From Anaerolineae bacterium (GTDB lineage Bacteria; Chloroflexota; Anaerolineae; 4572-78; J111), in contig JAKLJP010000038.1 in the NCBI GenBank assembly GCA_023151115.1, forward strand, positions 11,395 to 75,394: DNA of 64,000 nt. Reading direction: 5' to 3'. Made by a program: the position numbers and the translations under genes. This document shows, piece after piece, positions 41,731-51,401 of the stretch. Each line of letters starts with the position of its first letter. The stretch's first letter is position 1. Below the pieces are notes generated by a model that had not been told where the DNA came from, ran no database searches, and saw only the letters and a program-made list of their open reading frames with translations.

Positions 41731-44700
41731 TTAGTTGCCGCTCACGCGGGCCTGGTCATTTTTGTTTTGCTCAAAGGCGGCCATAACCGCTTCTTCACCG
41801 CTCAAACCGGCGGCTTCGACTTCGCGGAAGGCGGCCAGCACGCGCTTGTAATCCTTGGGCATGACCTTGACGAACTTGGGAATTAACTTGTCCCAGCGGG
41901 CCAGAACCCGTTCGGCCAGGGCGCTGTTGGTATAGTCAAGATGGCGCTGGATCATCGCTTTGACCTCGACGATTTCAGCCGCGTCTTCCAGCCGTTCCAG
42001 GTCAATCATCTCCTGGTTGCAGCGGCGCGGAAAATCGCCGGCCTCGTCCAGCACGTAAGCAATGCCACCCGACATGCCGGCGGCAAAGTTGCGCCCGGTG
42101 CGGCCCAACACCACTACCCGCCCGCCGGTCATATATTCGCAGCCGTGATCGCCCACGCCTTCCACCACCGCATGCACGCCGCTGTTCCTGACGCAGAAAC
42201 GCTCCCCGGCTACCCCACGAATGTACGCCTCGCCGCTGGTGGCTCCGTAAAAAGCCACATTGCCGATAATGATATTTTCTTCGGCCACAAAAGTTGAGCC
42301 TTCGGGCGGGTAGACAATAAGTTTGCCGCCGGACAGGCCCTTGCCAAAATAATCATTGGCGTCGCCTTCCAGGGCCAGGGTCAGGCCGCGGGGAATAAAC
42401 GCCCCAAAACTCTGCCCGGCCGAGCCGATAAAACGCAGCCGGATGGTATCTTCGGGCAGGCCGTCCGGGCCGTAGCGCCGGGTCACTTCGCTGCCCAGGA
42501 TAGTGCCCACCACCCGGTTGAGATTACGAATCGGCAGGGTTGCCGCCACCGGCTCGCCGTTTTCCAGAGCCGGACGGCACAAATCCAGCAGCACTTGATT
42601 GTCAAGGGCCTTATCCAGGCCGTGATCCTGGGCCATCTGGCAGGTGCGGCCCACTTCGGGCGGCGCCTCGGGCTGGTAGAGAATGTTGGAAAAATCAAGC
42701 CCTTTGGCCTTCCAATGCGCCACCGCCTCATTCACTACCAGCCGGTCGGTCCGGCCCACCATCTCGTCAACGGTGCGGAAGCCGAGTTTGGCCATCCATT
42801 CACGCATTTCCTGGGCGATAAAACGCATAAAGTTGACCACGTGGGCCGGGTCGCCCGTAAATTTTTTGCGCAGTTCCGGGTTTTGGGTGGCTACGCCAAC
42901 CGGACAGGTATCCAAATGGCAGACCCGCATCATCACGCAGCCCAGGGCCACCAGCGGGGCGGTGGCAAAACCGAACTCTTCGGCCCCCAGCAGCGCTGCA
43001 ATGACCACATCGCGGCCCGTTTTGAGCTGGCCGTCGGTTTCAACCACAATCCGGCTGCGCAGGTTATTCAACACCAGAGTTTGGTGCGTTTCGGCCAGGC
43101 CCAGTTCCCAGGGCAGCCCGGCATGCTTGATGCTGGTCTGGGGCGACGCGCCGGTGCCGCCGTCGTGGCCGCTGATCAGCACCACATCGGCGTGACCTTT
43201 GGCCACCCCGGCGGCAATCGTGCCCACCCCCACCTCCGAAACCAGCTTGACATTGATCCGCGCCCGCGAGTTGGCATTTTTGAGGTCGTGGATCAGTTCG
43301 GCCAGGTCTTCGATGGAGTAAATATCGTGGTGCGGCGGCGGCGAAATCAAACCCACGCCGGGCGTCGAGTGGCGCACTTTGGCAATCCAGGGGTAAACCT
43401 TGCGGCCGGGCAACTGGCCGCCCTCGCCGGGCTTGGCCCCCTGGGCCATCTTGATTTGCAGCTCCTGGGCATTGACCAGGTAGTTACTGGTCACGCCAAA
43501 ACGGCCCGAAGCGACCTGTTTGATGGCGCTGTTGCGCGAGTCGCCGTTTTCGTCCAGTTCGTAGCGGGCCGGGTCTTCGCCGCCTTCGCCGGTATTGCTC
43601 TTGCCGCCGATGCGGTTCATGGCAATGGCCAGGCTTTCGTGGGCCTCCTGGCTGATCGAACCGTAGGACATGGCCCCGGTTTTGAAGCGGCGGCAGATAG
43701 ATTCGACCGATTCGACCTCTTCCAGGGGAATCGGTTCGGCGGCAAACTTAAAGTCCAGCAGGCCGCGCAGGGTGGCCAACTGCTTCGATTGGTCGTTAAT
43801 CAGTTCGGCGTACTTCTGGAAAATCTTGTAATTGTTGGTGCGGCAGGCCTGCTGGAGCAGGTGAATGGTCTGCGGGTTGAACAGGTGATGCTCGCCGTCT
43901 TGCCGCCACTGGTAATGGCCGCCGACGGCCAGGGTGCGGCCATTGACCTGTCGCTCCGGGAAGGCGTGGCTGTGGCGGGCCTGAGCTTCGGCGGCAATCA
44001 CGTCGAGGCCGACGCCGCCAATCCGCGAGGGCGTCCAGGTGAAATAACGATCCACAAACTCCTGGCTCAAGCCCAACGCCTCAAAAATCTGCGCCCCGCA
44101 GTAGCTCTGGATGGTCGAGATGCCCATTTTGGACATGACCTTGACCACCCCTTTGACCACCGCCTTGACGTAATTCTTGACCGCCTGAGCGTGGCTCACC
44201 CCCACCAGCAGCCCTTCTTCAATCATCTGGCCGAGCGTCTCGTAGACCAGATAGGGATTGATAGCGGTGACGCCGTAACCGAGCAGCGTGGCAAAGTGGT
44301 GAACCTCTCGCGGCTCGCCCGACTCCAGCACCAGGCCGGCATGGGTGCGCGTCCCCTCGCGGATGAGGTGATGGTGCAGCCCCGACACGGCCAGCAGCGC
44401 CGGAATGGGCGCATTTTCCCGGTCAACACCCCGGTCCGACAGGATCAGGATATTGGCCTCGTTGTTGGCAATGATCCGGCTGGCTTCCTGGTACAACTCC
44501 TCCAGCGCCCGCTCCAGTCCTGCCGGCCCATCGGCAGCTTTGAACAAAATCGGCAGGGTGACGGCTTTGAAATCGGGCAGGCTGATGTAGCGCAGTTTAG
44601 CCAACTCTTCGTTGGTCAGAATGGGGTGCTTGAGCTTGATCTGGCGGCAGTTTTCCGGGCGCGGCTCCAACAGGTTTTGCTCCGAGCCGATCATGACCTC

Positions 44701-46449
44701 GGTGGCGGTAATCAACTCTTCGCGGATGGCGTCAATCGGCGGGTTTGTGACCTGGGCAAAAAGCTGCTTGAAATAGTTGTAGAGCAGTTGCGGCCGCTCC
44801 GACAGCACCGCCAGCGCAGCGTCGTTGCCCATCGAACCCAACGCCTCGACCCCATCCTTACCCATCGGGACCAGCAGCATCCGCAAATCTTCAAAGGTAT
44901 AGCCAAAAGCCTGCTGCAACTGGGTCAGGTTTTCATGGCCTGCGAGACTCGCGTGTGCCCCATTCCCATTGACCGGGGAAGGAAGACCAGGGACCGGGGT
45001 TGAGTGACCATTCTCACCCCTAACCCCTGACCCCTGACCCCTGACCCCCGGACTCGGCAGGTCTTCCAGCTTGACCAGAAACTTGTTCAGCCATTCCCGG
45101 TAGGGCTGGGCGGTAGCCATCTGCTGTTTTAGCTCTTCGTCGCTGATGATGCGGCCCTGTTCGGTATCCACCAGGAACATGCGGCCCGGTTCGAGCCGGC
45201 CTTTGTAAAGCACCCGCTCCGGCGGCACGTCGAGCACACCCACTTCGGAAGCCATAATCACCAGGTCATCTTTGGTCACGTAATAGCGCGAGGGGCGCAG
45301 GCCGTTGCGGTCCAGCACCGCGCCGACGCGGATGCCGTCGGTGAAGCCGATGGAGGCGGGGCCGTCCCACGGCTCCATCAGGGTGCTGTGATACTCGTAA
45401 AAGGCCCGCTTTTCGTCGCTCATGCTTTCGTGCTTGGACCAGGGTTCGGGGATCATCAGCATGACCGCGTGGGGCAAAGAGCGGCCGGCCAGCACCAGGA
45501 ACTCCAGGCAGTTGTCGAACATGGCCGAGTCGCTGCCATCGGGGTTGATGACCGGCAGGATTTTGGGCAGGTCGTCGCCAAACAGTTTGGATTGGAAGCG
45601 GGTCTGCTGGGCGTAGAGCCAGTTGACATTGCCGCGCAGGGTGTTGATTTCGCCGTTGTGGATCAGGTAGCGGTAGGGGTGGGCGCGCTCCCAACTGGGG
45701 AAGGTGTTGGTGCTGAAGCGGGAGTGAACCACCGCCAGGGCGGTCTCCATGGCCGGGTTGGACAGGTCGGGGTAATAGGCCTCGACCTGCTCCGACATGA
45801 GCATACCTTTGTAGATCAGGGTTTTATAGGACAGGCTGGAGATATAAAACGACGCGCCGCCCGGAAAGCCGCTGTAGCGAATTTCTTGCTCGGCCCGTTT
45901 GCGGATGACATACAGCTTGCGCTCAAAGGCCATCTCGTCCGCCAGGCCTTCCCCCCGCCCGATAAAGACCTGGCGCATGACCGGTTCGGCCAGCAGCGCG
46001 GTTTGGCCCAGCGAACTGTTGTCGGTGGGGATGGTGCGCCAGCCGAGCACCTGCTGCCCTTCTGCGGCCACAATCTGGTCAAAACGCGCTTCGCAGGCGC
46101 GGCGGGCGGCCTCGTCCACCGGGGCGAAGACCATGCCCACGCCGTACCAACCGGGCGCGGGCAGGCTGATGTTCAGCTCGGCGCAGACCTGGCGCAAAAA
46201 CGCATCGGGCATTTGCAGCAAAATACCGGCCCCATCGCCGGTATTGGGTTCGGCGCCGCACGCGCCGCGGTGAGTTAAGTTGCGCAGAATGGTCAAGCCC
46301 TGCTGGACAAGCTGGTGTGATTTGTGGCCTTTGATGTTAACCACAAAGCCGACGCCGCAGGCGTCGTGTTCAAATTGGGGGTCATACAACCCCTGCTTGG
46401 GCGGCAAGCCGGCAGGTTTGGTGCTTTTGGAGCAGTCGTCGGTAGGCAT
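41731..46449 (-). CDS. gltB: Glutamate synthase large subunit (paralogue 2)
   Basis: A second, diverged large subunit of 1572 residues and first gene of the glutamate synthase cluster. All functional landmarks are present: nucleophile Cys31 after a 30-residue pro-segment ([10 protein letters not shown]), glutaminase loop [18 protein letters not shown]/synthase motifs ([30 protein letters not shown]), 3Fe-4S motif [12 protein letters not shown] and the C-terminal beta-helix ([12 protein letters not shown]). Residues about 463-496 ([18 protein letters not shown]..) derive from TGACCCC and related 7-mers and interrupt the region ahead of [14 protein letters not shown] 46449 has AGGAG six bases upstream. 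The long leader carries a promoter and a hairpin shared with the other copy. Confidence 0.96.
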   Translation of the reverse strand: MPTDDCSKSTKPAGLPPKQGLYDPQFEHDACGVGFVVNIKGHKSHQLVQQGLTILRNLTHRGACGAEPNTGDGAGILLQMPDAFLRQVCAELNISLPAPGWYGVGMVFAPVDEAARRACEARFDQIVAAEGQQVLGWRTIPTDNSSLGQTALLAEPVMRQVFIGRGEGLADEMAFERKLYVIRKRAEQEIRYSGFPGGASFYISSLSYKTLIYKGMLMSEQVEAYYPDLSNPAMETALAVVHSRFSTNTFPSWERAHPYRYLIHNGEINTLRGNVNWLYAQQTRFQSKLFGDDLPKILPVINPDGSDSAMFDNCLEFLVLAGRSLPHAVMLMIPEPWSKHESMSDEKRAFYEYHSTLMEPWDGPASIGFTDGIRVGAVLDRNGLRPSRYYVTKDDLVIMASEVGVLDVPPERVLYKGRLEPGRMFLVDTEQGRIISDEELKQQMATAQPYREWLNKFLVKLEDLPSPGVRGQGSGVRGENGHSTPVPGLPSPVNGNGAHASLAGHENLTQLQQAFGYTFEDLRMLLVPMGKDGVEALGSMGNDAALAVLSERPQLLYNYFKQLFAQVTNPPIDAIREELITATEVMIGSEQNLLEPRPENCRQIKLKHPILTNEELAKLRYISLPDFKAVTLPILFKAADGPAGLERALEELYQEASRIIANNEANILILSDRGVDRENAPIPALLAVSGLHHHLIREGTRTHAGLVLESGEPREVHHFATLLGYGVTAINPYLVYETLGQMIEEGLLVGVSHAQAVKNYVKAVVKGVVKVMSKMGISTIQSYCGAQIFEALGLSQEFVDRYFTWTPSRIGGVGLDVIAAEAQARHSHAFPERQVNGRTLAVGGHYQWRQDGEHHLFNPQTIHLLQQACRTNNYKIFQKYAELINDQSKQLATLRGLLDFKFAAEPIPLEEVESVESICRRFKTGAMSYGSISQEAHESLAIAMNRIGGKSNTGEGGEDPARYELDENGDSRNSAIKQVASGRFGVTSNYLVNAQELQIKMAQGAKPGEGGQLPGRKVYPWIAKVRHSTPGVGLISPPPHHDIYSIEDLAELIHDLKNANSRARINVKLVSEVGVGTIAAGVAKGHADVVLISGHDGGTGASPQTSIKHAGLPWELGLAETHQTLVLNNLRSRIVVETDGQLKTGRDVVIAALLGAEEFGFATAPLVALGCVMMRVCHLDTCPVGVATQNPELRKKFTGDPAHVVNFMRFIAQEMREWMAKLGFRTVDEMVGRTDRLVVNEAVAHWKAKGLDFSNILYQPEAPPEVGRTCQMAQDHGLDKALDNQVLLDLCRPALENGEPVAATLPIRNLNRVVGTILGSEVTRRYGPDGLPEDTIRLRFIGSAGQSFGAFIPRGLTLALEGDANDYFGKGLSGGKLIVYPPEGSTFVAEENIIIGNVAFYGATSGEAYIRGVAGERFCVRNSGVHAVVEGVGDHGCEYMTGGRVVVLGRTGRNFAAGMSGGIAYVLDEAGDFPRRCNQEMIDLERLEDAAEIVEVKAMIQRHLDYTNSALAERVLARWDKLIPKFVKVMPKDYKRVLAAFREVEAAGLSGEEAVMAAFEQNKNDQARVSGN

Positions 46450-46460
46450 GGAATACTCCT

Positions 46461-46556
46461 CTCTGAAAATAATCCACAGATTACACAGATTTCGCAGATA
46501 AAAATTATAAATCTGTGCGCTTCGCGTCTGCGAAATCTACGGATTTTCATTGATAG
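46461..46556. repeat. ATCCACAGATTACACAGAT palindrome in the gltB leader
   Basis: AATCCACAGATTACACAG..TTTCGCAGAT faces ATCTGTG..TCTGCGAAATCTACGG. The first 34 bases are identical to 14091-14124. Confidence 0.65.
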
Positions 46557-46611
46557 CCCGGTCTGAGCTACCTCTTTGTAGCAGGCTGGGAATAAGTAAG
46601 TGATTGTCCAA

Positions 46612-46676
46612 AAATAAGTTCCCTCAAGTTCCTATGAGTTCCCAGGGAACTAAAGGAACTCATAGGAACTCAAAAC
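46612..46676. repeat. GAGTTCCTATGAGTTCC palindrome
   Basis: AAGTTCCTATGAGTTCCC abuts GGGAACTAAAGGAACTCATAG; the units are GAGTTCC / GGAACTC. Lies in the gltB leader. Confidence 0.6.
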
Positions 46677-46724
46677 GGAAAACAAATTTTAGACGTTTAG
46701 TAAGGGTGGGCTGAAACCTGTGAC

Positions 46725-46772
46725 ACAAAACACCCCGCCGGGCCACATCCAGGTGGCGCGGTTGGGGGTTTG
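46725..46772 (-). promoter_or_regulatory. Conserved gltB leader hairpin, copy 2
   Basis: Minus strand AAACCCCCAACCG..GTGGCCCGGCGGGGTGTTTTG, matching copy 1 at 39697-39745 in both arms and in the core while the inner stem differs in sequence. It lies about 27 nt after a predicted start and about 280 nt ahead of the gltB ATG. Confidence 0.5.
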
Positions 46773-46798
46773 GTTCACAAGTATGGCATTGGGGGTGT

Positions 46799-46826
46799 AT
46801 TGTAGAATAATTTGGGGGGATTGTAA
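46799..46826 (-). promoter_or_regulatory. gltB: Promoter for gltB paralogue 2
   Basis: Minus strand -35 TTACAA (46821-46826), 16-base spacer, -10 TACAAT (46799-46804), with a 5' leader of about 345 nt. Confidence 0.45.
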
Positions 46827-46852
46827 CTACCCAAATGGGTAGTTTTAAAAAG

Positions 46853-46899
46853 GCCACGTCCCAACCTTTGCTCTAAAGAGCTACCAGAGGGGACGTGGC
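46853..46899 (-). terminator. Terminator of the DGR operon / template RNA
   Basis: Ten-base perfect arms GCCACGTCCC and GGGACGTGGC with a 27-base loop. On the minus strand it is followed by CTTTTTAAAA. It lies about 190 bp past the template repeat, the first clear stop for the retroelement transcript. Confidence 0.65.
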
Positions 46900-47085
46900 T
46901 ATTTTATATTTGCCCAATTCCGGTAGCAAAGCCAGCCGAAATTGGCCAGGCGTCCCACCGAAGTTTCCTCCGCGGGAACTGTTCCCTCGCCGGGAACAGA
47001 CAGGCCGCGCCATTTTTTATGCCTCGGCTGCGCACCCGCCCTTAAAGGGCAGACCCGCAGCATTGCCGGCGGGGTGAAAAAATGT

Positions 47086-47204
47086 GGGAGACCACCCGCA
47101 ACCCAATGTTGTTGTTACTATTGTTAGGGTTGTTCCTGTTGCGAATCGCGCAGCGGGCGTTGTTTTGATTGTTGTTCCACGAGCCGCCCCGCAGCACCCG
47201 ATCT
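47086..47204 (-). repeat. DGR template repeat (TR)
   Basis: 119 bp that align without gaps to 48864-48982 (offset 1778). There are 16 mismatches, and every one is an A in the template read on the minus strand (nine A to G, seven A to T in the variable copy). Mismatches lie between 47107 and 47175; the two ends are identical. Translated, the template reads [19 protein letters not shown], the AAC-rich pattern of C-type-lectin/FGE templates. It is copied as RNA downstream of avd and is not itself a protein gene. Confidence 0.96.
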
Positions 47205-47311
47205 CCTCGGCCTGCGCCTATGTCTTCATGTCACTCTGAGGCAAAGCTGAAAAATCCCTATAGCGCATTGCTTAAGGGGCATTCAGAGTGATATGTAAAA
47301 CATCTCCTAAA
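47205..47311 (-). other. Spacer between avd and template repeat with an inverted repeat
   Basis: Holds ATCACTCTGA and TCAGAGTGA arms (47228-47292) around an AT-rich middle. In phage BPP-1 the RNA flanking the TR is bound by Avd and RT, so a structured element here is expected; that role is inferred. Confidence 0.4.
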
Positions 47312-47698
47312 TTATTGAGGTAAATCTGATATTGCCTGCTTCTGAGACATGCTGCCCAATGCTTTGAACCAACCGCCCAGCAACCGGCCAATCTCATCGA
47401 GCATCTGGTTGACGTGACGGTGCTGGCCGGGTTCAAGCAGTTCCAGATCGCGGCACAGACGCAGATGAAAGCGCAGTTTGGTCAATTCCACATCCGCTTT
47501 ATTGAGACAAGCCAGCTTGGCTTGCCGGTTGCTTTGGGGCAGCGTCCCTGCTTCGATCAAATATTCCTGAAAACGCAGGGCAATATCTTGCGTATGACGA
47601 GCCAGCACAAATCGCTGCTCTCGAGGAAAGGTGGTGGTGCGAGGAATCAGCCACAACAACAAATCATAGGTTTTAACAAAAATGGGGGATTGGCTCAC
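47312..47698 (-). CDS. avd: DGR accessory variability determinant (Avd)
   Basis: A 128-residue all-helical protein with the Avd pattern: FVKTYDLLLWLIPRTTTFPREQRF at the start and a basic helix ADVELTKLRFHLRLCRDLELL near the middle. Avd forms a pentameric barrel of four-helix bundles that binds the reverse transcriptase and template RNA, and is needed for mutagenic cDNA synthesis. GTG start at 47698 with AAGGAG nine bases upstream, 11 bp after the RT stop. The template repeat lies just downstream. Confidence 0.92.
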   Translation of the reverse strand: MSQSPIFVKTYDLLLWLIPRTTTFPREQRFVLARHTQDIALRFQEYLIEAGTLPQSNRQAKLACLNKADVELTKLRFHLRLCRDLELLEPGQHRHVNQMLDEIGRLLGGWFKALGSMSQKQAISDLPQ

Positions 47699-47709
47699 CC
47701 TGCTGCTCC

Positions 47710-48765
47710 TTAAAATATGATGGGGCGCAGCGTTTGTTCGGCTAGCGCCCAGCTATCGCCGTGGCCGATATGAGCCAGCCAGCCGCGCAGCGAGGCCACC
47801 ACCTCTGCCTGCCCAATTTCGGCCTGCTGATAGGCTTGCCAGACCTGTTTCAAGCGGCGGCGATAAGCCACCACCTTCCGTCCCTTCACCCGGCGATAAG
47901 CGGGATAAACCACAAATCCCAAAAAAGGAAGCCCTTCCCCAACCGGGCGCGGCTGCGCTCGATCCTGGTGCAGCGTCAGGCGCAAACCGGCTAAATAGTC
48001 AATAACAGCGGCCCGCCAGCGTTGCAGCGTCAGCTTATCGTTGGCAAAAAGGAGAAAATCATCTACATAACGCAGATAAGCCTGACATTTCAACTCACGC
48101 TTGACGAAATGATCGAAGGGATTCAGGTAGCAATTTGACCAAAATTGCGAAGTTAGGTTGCCAATAGGCAGCCCGCGCGGCCGCGTGGCCGCCAGCAAAT
48201 CGTCCCCCGGAAAGTAGACCATTTCGTATTCGTCACTCAAAACGCCGACGCCGCTGGCTAAAATCTGCTCAATGAGGCCCATCGTCTGCGGACAAGCAAT
48301 ATATTTGGCCAGGATATTACGCAAAATAGCATGGTCAATCGAGGGAAAATGCTGTTTGATGTCGCATGGTAACACGTAGCGATAACGCCGCGCAAATTGA
48401 GTGCAGCGATCCAAAGCGCGGTGCGTTCCCTTGCCCACCCGATTGGCATAGCTGTCGTGGATGAAACGGGCCTCAAAAATTGGCTCGATCACCGCGCACA
48501 AAGCGTGATGAACCACCCGGTCCCGAAAGGGGGCCGCCGAAATTAATCGCTTTTTGGGTTCGTGAATAAAAAAACTATGGTAAGGACCGGGCCGGTAGGT
48601 GTGGGCCGCCAATTCCTCCTGCAAACGCAGCAGTTCCTTTTCCCAATTATATTCAAAATCAGCCACCAGCAGCGTCCCGCGCTTGCCTTTACGGGCCTTG
48701 CGGTAAGCCTTTTCCAGGTTTTCCCAGGTGTAAATGTGCGGATACAGATTTTTGTATGTTTTCAC
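47710..48765 (-). CDS. DGR reverse transcriptase
   Basis: A 351-residue RT that copies the template RNA with adenine-specific errors. RT motifs in order: FRDRVVHHAL (about 80-89), DIKQHFPSID (135-144), the DGR-diagnostic LPIGNLTSQ (199-207; group II intron RTs have a different SQ motif) and catalytic YVDD (233-236). The thumb ends FLGFVVYP. It lacks the X/maturase and HNH domains of group II introns and the RNA partner of retrons. GTG start at 48765 with AAGGA six bases upstream. Confidence 0.97.
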   Translation of the reverse strand: MKTYKNLYPHIYTWENLEKAYRKARKGKRGTLLVADFEYNWEKELLRLQEELAAHTYRPGPYHSFFIHEPKKRLISAAPFRDRVVHHALCAVIEPIFEARFIHDSYANRVGKGTHRALDRCTQFARRYRYVLPCDIKQHFPSIDHAILRNILAKYIACPQTMGLIEQILASGVGVLSDEYEMVYFPGDDLLAATRPRGLPIGNLTSQFWSNCYLNPFDHFVKRELKCQAYLRYVDDFLLFANDKLTLQRWRAAVIDYLAGLRLTLHQDRAQPRPVGEGLPFLGFVVYPAYRRVKGRKVVAYRRRLKQVWQAYQQAEIGQAEVVASLRGWLAHIGHGDSWALAEQTLRPIIF

Positions 48766-48795
48766 GAACTATCCTTTTTGGGAAATTTTTAGAGC

Positions 48796-48819
48796 GACCC
48801 CTTACGGGGGAAAGGGGTC
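48796..48819 (-). other. Hairpin downstream of the variable repeat
   Basis: Eight-base perfect arms GACCCCTT / AAGGGGTC with an eight-base loop, 33 bp after the stop codon of the target gene. DGRs such as BPP-1 need a DNA hairpin just past the variable region for efficient target recognition; position and size fit. Confidence 0.6.
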
Positions 48820-48852
48820 AGAAACTCAGAAATTCAGCATCCAGAAATCCAA

Positions 48853-51381
48853 CTACGAGGTGGGGGAGACCACCCGCAACCCAAAGTCGTTGTCACAACT
48901 GTAAGGGTCGTACCAGTTGCGAATCGCGCAGCGGGCGATGATCCGATTGCCGCTCCACGAGCCGCCCCGCAGCACCCGATCTGTCTCACTTTTATCATAC
49001 CAATCGGCGCACCATTCCCAGACATTGCCACTGCAATCATACGCCCTGGCTGGGCTGACTCCGCCTGGAAAAAGACCTACAGCGCTGGTCTGATTGATCC
49101 GGCTCTCACTGGTGTTGGCCCGGTCCTCCTGCCAGTCATCACCCCAGGGATAAACCCGCCCCTCCTGCCCCCGCGCCAGCCGTTCCCACTCCGTTTCCGT
49201 CGGCAGGCGATAAAGACGGTCATAAACTGCGCTCAACCAGTTACAAAACGCCTCGGCCTCGTACCAGGTTATGCCCACCACCGGCTGATTGGCCCGGTTC
49301 CAGCGATTATCCTCCCAAAAATCAGGCCGGTCAAGCTTCTGCCACGAATAAGCAGGTTCGCCCTGCCGCCACTGCCAGCCGGCCTTGCTCCACCATTCCT
49401 GCCGTTCATAACCGCCCGCAGCTATAAATTGAGCATATTGGGCGTTGGTAATGGGGTAAACCCCGGCCTGAAAAGGGGCCACGCTGCGGCGCTCGTTGGC
49501 CTCACCGTACAGAAATTCACCAACCAGAACAGCGGTGAGCAAGGGCGGCAACTCCGTTACGCCAGGCCGGGGATCCCCCAATACCGCCAACGCCTGCCCG
49601 GCTTCGGCTCGCTCCGGCGGGGTCAGTTCGCCGTTGGTTAGAAGAGTCGCCATCAATTCGCGGGCGCGGGGCCACAGTTCGCGGCCTACTTCGTCGGCTT
49701 CGGCAGCGGTGGGGCCGGCTACCGCCAGCATCTCGGCGGCTCGCCAGGCTTGCTGCCAGCCGGGGGTATCTCCAGGCGCGGGCGGCTGTTCGGGCAGCAG
49801 ATCTTCCAAAGCGTCAAACAGGTTGCGGGCCACCTTCTGGTTAAACACCAGCGTCCCGGCGGCTAATAACAGGGCTTCGCGCCAGGGCGGGCCGGCCTGG
49901 GCCAGGGGAATGGCCCGGCGGCCAAAGCGCCGGTCGTTGGCCAGGTGGCAGCCGGCCAGATATTCCTGAAAGGTGCGATGGGGGAAGCTAAAGCGGCGGT
50001 CGTCGCGCCCACCCAGGCCCACCAGCAGGTGCGCCCGCCGCTCGGTGTATTCGACAAAGGCTTCGGCTTTGGCCCAATCGCCCAAGTGTTTTTTGGCCAG
50101 CTCCATCACCTGGGTTTCGGGGATGTCGGCCGCGCCCTGGCGCTCGGCCTGCCCGGCGTGGGCGGTGTAGCCAATCTCCCACAGCAGCGGCTCGATGGCC
50201 TCCTGTTTGATCCCCAGTTGAGCCAGCGAGGGGGGCAGGCTGCCCGCGCCGGGCACCGTCTCTTTGTTCTGCTGCCAGCGTAAGAGCAGCGTTTCAACGC
50301 AGGCTTGATAGAGCTTGGCCCGCTCGTCGGGCAGGGTGCCGTAATAGCTCTGCACCAGGGCCATAATCGTCAGCAGCATCGGGTTGGGGGCCAGCTCGAC
50401 CAGCGTTCCGGCGGCGGCGGTACGGAGTTGGGCGGCCAGGGCCTCGCTCTGGGCCGGGGTTTTCTCGCCCAATTCGGTCAGGGCGTGGTACCAGGCGGCA
50501 ATAAAGGTTTCGATTTGGGCCGGGGTCAGCGGGGCCAGGGTCAGGCGGGCGCGGGCTGCGGCCGCCGCGGCTTCTTCCTCCACGTAAGAGAGAACGCGGC
50601 AGGTAGCCAGCCAGCGGCAGCGGTTGAACGCCCCCTGACCCAACGCGCCAATGGCCTGCCAGACCTGGGCACGGCGGCCCGCCGGCACTTCGTCCACGCC
50701 GTCGAGCAGCAGCAGCGCTTCGCCCCGAACCAGGGCGGCCCGGACGGCCTCGACCGCCTCGGCCAGGCCGCGCCGGGTCAAATCGGCGGCCACAAAATCC
50801 CACACCGCCAGCGGCGAAGCCGGGTCAAAAGCGGTGGCGGCAAAATCGCGCAGCGTGACCAGCACCGGCACAAACGGCGGGTGCGGCCAGGGCATCTGGC
50901 CCAGCGGCTTGTCCTCTTCGCCTCGCAGCCTCGCCTCCTCGTCTCTTTTTTCCCCATAGACCGGCCAGCCCAACTGGGCCAGCCAGTCAACCTGCGGTTC
51001 CAGGCGGGCCTGGGCCAGGCGCAGGGCCAAAAAGCGCAAAAAGGTGGATTTGCCGGAGCCGGGGTCGCCCAGGATAACCAGGCGGGGATAAGCGGCCACA
51101 TAAGCCAGGGCGGAGCGGGCCGCGGCTTTTTGTTTTTCAAAGGCGACGGCCAGGGGCGGCTGGCTATCCAGCCCCACGTAGACCTGCTCCAGGGTGACGC
51201 GGGCGCTTTCCCGGCCGCCGGGGTCAAGCGGGCCGAGGGGTAAACTGCGGCACAGGTCGTTGACGGTTTGCAGATAAAAGGCCAACTGCTCGGCCGGGTC
51301 GGGCGAGGTGGGGGGCAGATTGACAGTTTGTTGAGTTAAATGGATGTTGCCGTATTCGGTCTGCAAGTGGTGAGCTTGCAT
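48853..51381 (-). CDS. DGR target: NACHT-type NTPase with C-terminal FGE/C-type-lectin variable domain
   Basis: An 842-residue protein. A NACHT/STAND NTPase occupies about 95-400: Walker A LGDPGSGKST (104-113), Walker B LLLLDGVDEV (223-232), sensor CRVLSY. A helical region with FSFPHRTFQEYLAG follows, as in other NACHT proteins. Residues about 610-842 are a formylglycine-generating-enzyme-like domain (GVYPITNAQYAQF, WYEAEAFCNWLS, RLPTETEWERLARG, NVWEWCADW), the fold DGRs use to display variable residues. The last 40 residues are the variable repeat. A low-complexity insert (EKRDEEARLRGEED, about 144-158) comes from CTCGCCTC repeats. It is probably a ligand-sensing immune-type ATPase with a diversified receptor; the effector may be the small protein upstream. 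Confidence 0.94.
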   Translation of the reverse strand: MQAHHLQTEYGNIHLTQQTVNLPPTSPDPAEQLAFYLQTVNDLCRSLPLGPLDPGGRESARVTLEQVYVGLDSQPPLAVAFEKQKAAARSALAYVAAYPRLVILGDPGSGKSTFLRFLALRLAQARLEPQVDWLAQLGWPVYGEKRDEEARLRGEEDKPLGQMPWPHPPFVPVLVTLRDFAATAFDPASPLAVWDFVAADLTRRGLAEAVEAVRAALVRGEALLLLDGVDEVPAGRRAQVWQAIGALGQGAFNRCRWLATCRVLSYVEEEAAAAAARARLTLAPLTPAQIETFIAAWYHALTELGEKTPAQSEALAAQLRTAAAGTLVELAPNPMLLTIMALVQSYYGTLPDERAKLYQACVETLLLRWQQNKETVPGAGSLPPSLAQLGIKQEAIEPLLWEIGYTAHAGQAERQGAADIPETQVMELAKKHLGDWAKAEAFVEYTERRAHLLVGLGGRDDRRFSFPHRTFQEYLAGCHLANDRRFGRRAIPLAQAGPPWREALLLAAGTLVFNQKVARNLFDALEDLLPEQPPAPGDTPGWQQAWRAAEMLAVAGPTAAEADEVGRELWPRARELMATLLTNGELTPPERAEAGQALAVLGDPRPGVTELPPLLTAVLVGEFLYGEANERRSVAPFQAGVYPITNAQYAQFIAAGGYERQEWWSKAGWQWRQGEPAYSWQKLDRPDFWEDNRWNRANQPVVGITWYEAEAFCNWLSAVYDRLYRLPTETEWERLARGQEGRVYPWGDDWQEDRANTSESRINQTSAVGLFPGGVSPARAYDCSGNVWEWCADWYDKSETDRVLRGGSWSGNRIIARCAIRNWYDPYSCDNDFGLRVVSPTS
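48864..48982 (-). repeat. DGR variable repeat (VR)
   Basis: The 3' end of the target gene, matching the template over 119 bp. The varied codons change AAC/AAT/CAA/AGG-type template codons to Ser, Gly, Arg, Ile, Trp, Tyr, Asp and Cys. The invariant 21 bases at the 3' side (48864-48884, GC-rich) fit an initiation-of-mutagenic-homology element. Confidence 0.96.
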
Positions 51382-51401
51382 AGACAGGCCGCCCCCCGAA
51401 C

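Noticed and set aside
42595..45003. An 802-codon open frame on the plus strand opposite gltB
   Set aside because: It is a mirror of the GC-rich gltB codons, has no family motif, RBS or promoter, and the minus-strand frame has all glutamate synthase motifs.
39743..46789. Leader peptides (MLTIH and MPYL) ahead of the gltB hairpins
   Set aside because: Both are only four to five codons, lack Shine-Dalgarno sequences and contain no runs of a regulatory amino acid.
47086..47204. Truncated formylglycine-generating enzyme pseudogene
   Set aside because: Its differences from the intact gene are exclusively at coding-strand adenines and it lies downstream of avd and RT, so it is the DGR template repeat.
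47710..48765. Group II intron or retron reverse transcriptase
   Set aside because: It lacks maturase/HNH domains and msr-msd structure; the LPIGNLTSQ signature, avd and template/variable repeats identify a DGR.
50305..51243. Plus-strand frame opposite the NACHT gene
   Set aside because: No motif or RBS; the minus-strand NACHT domain explains the sequence.
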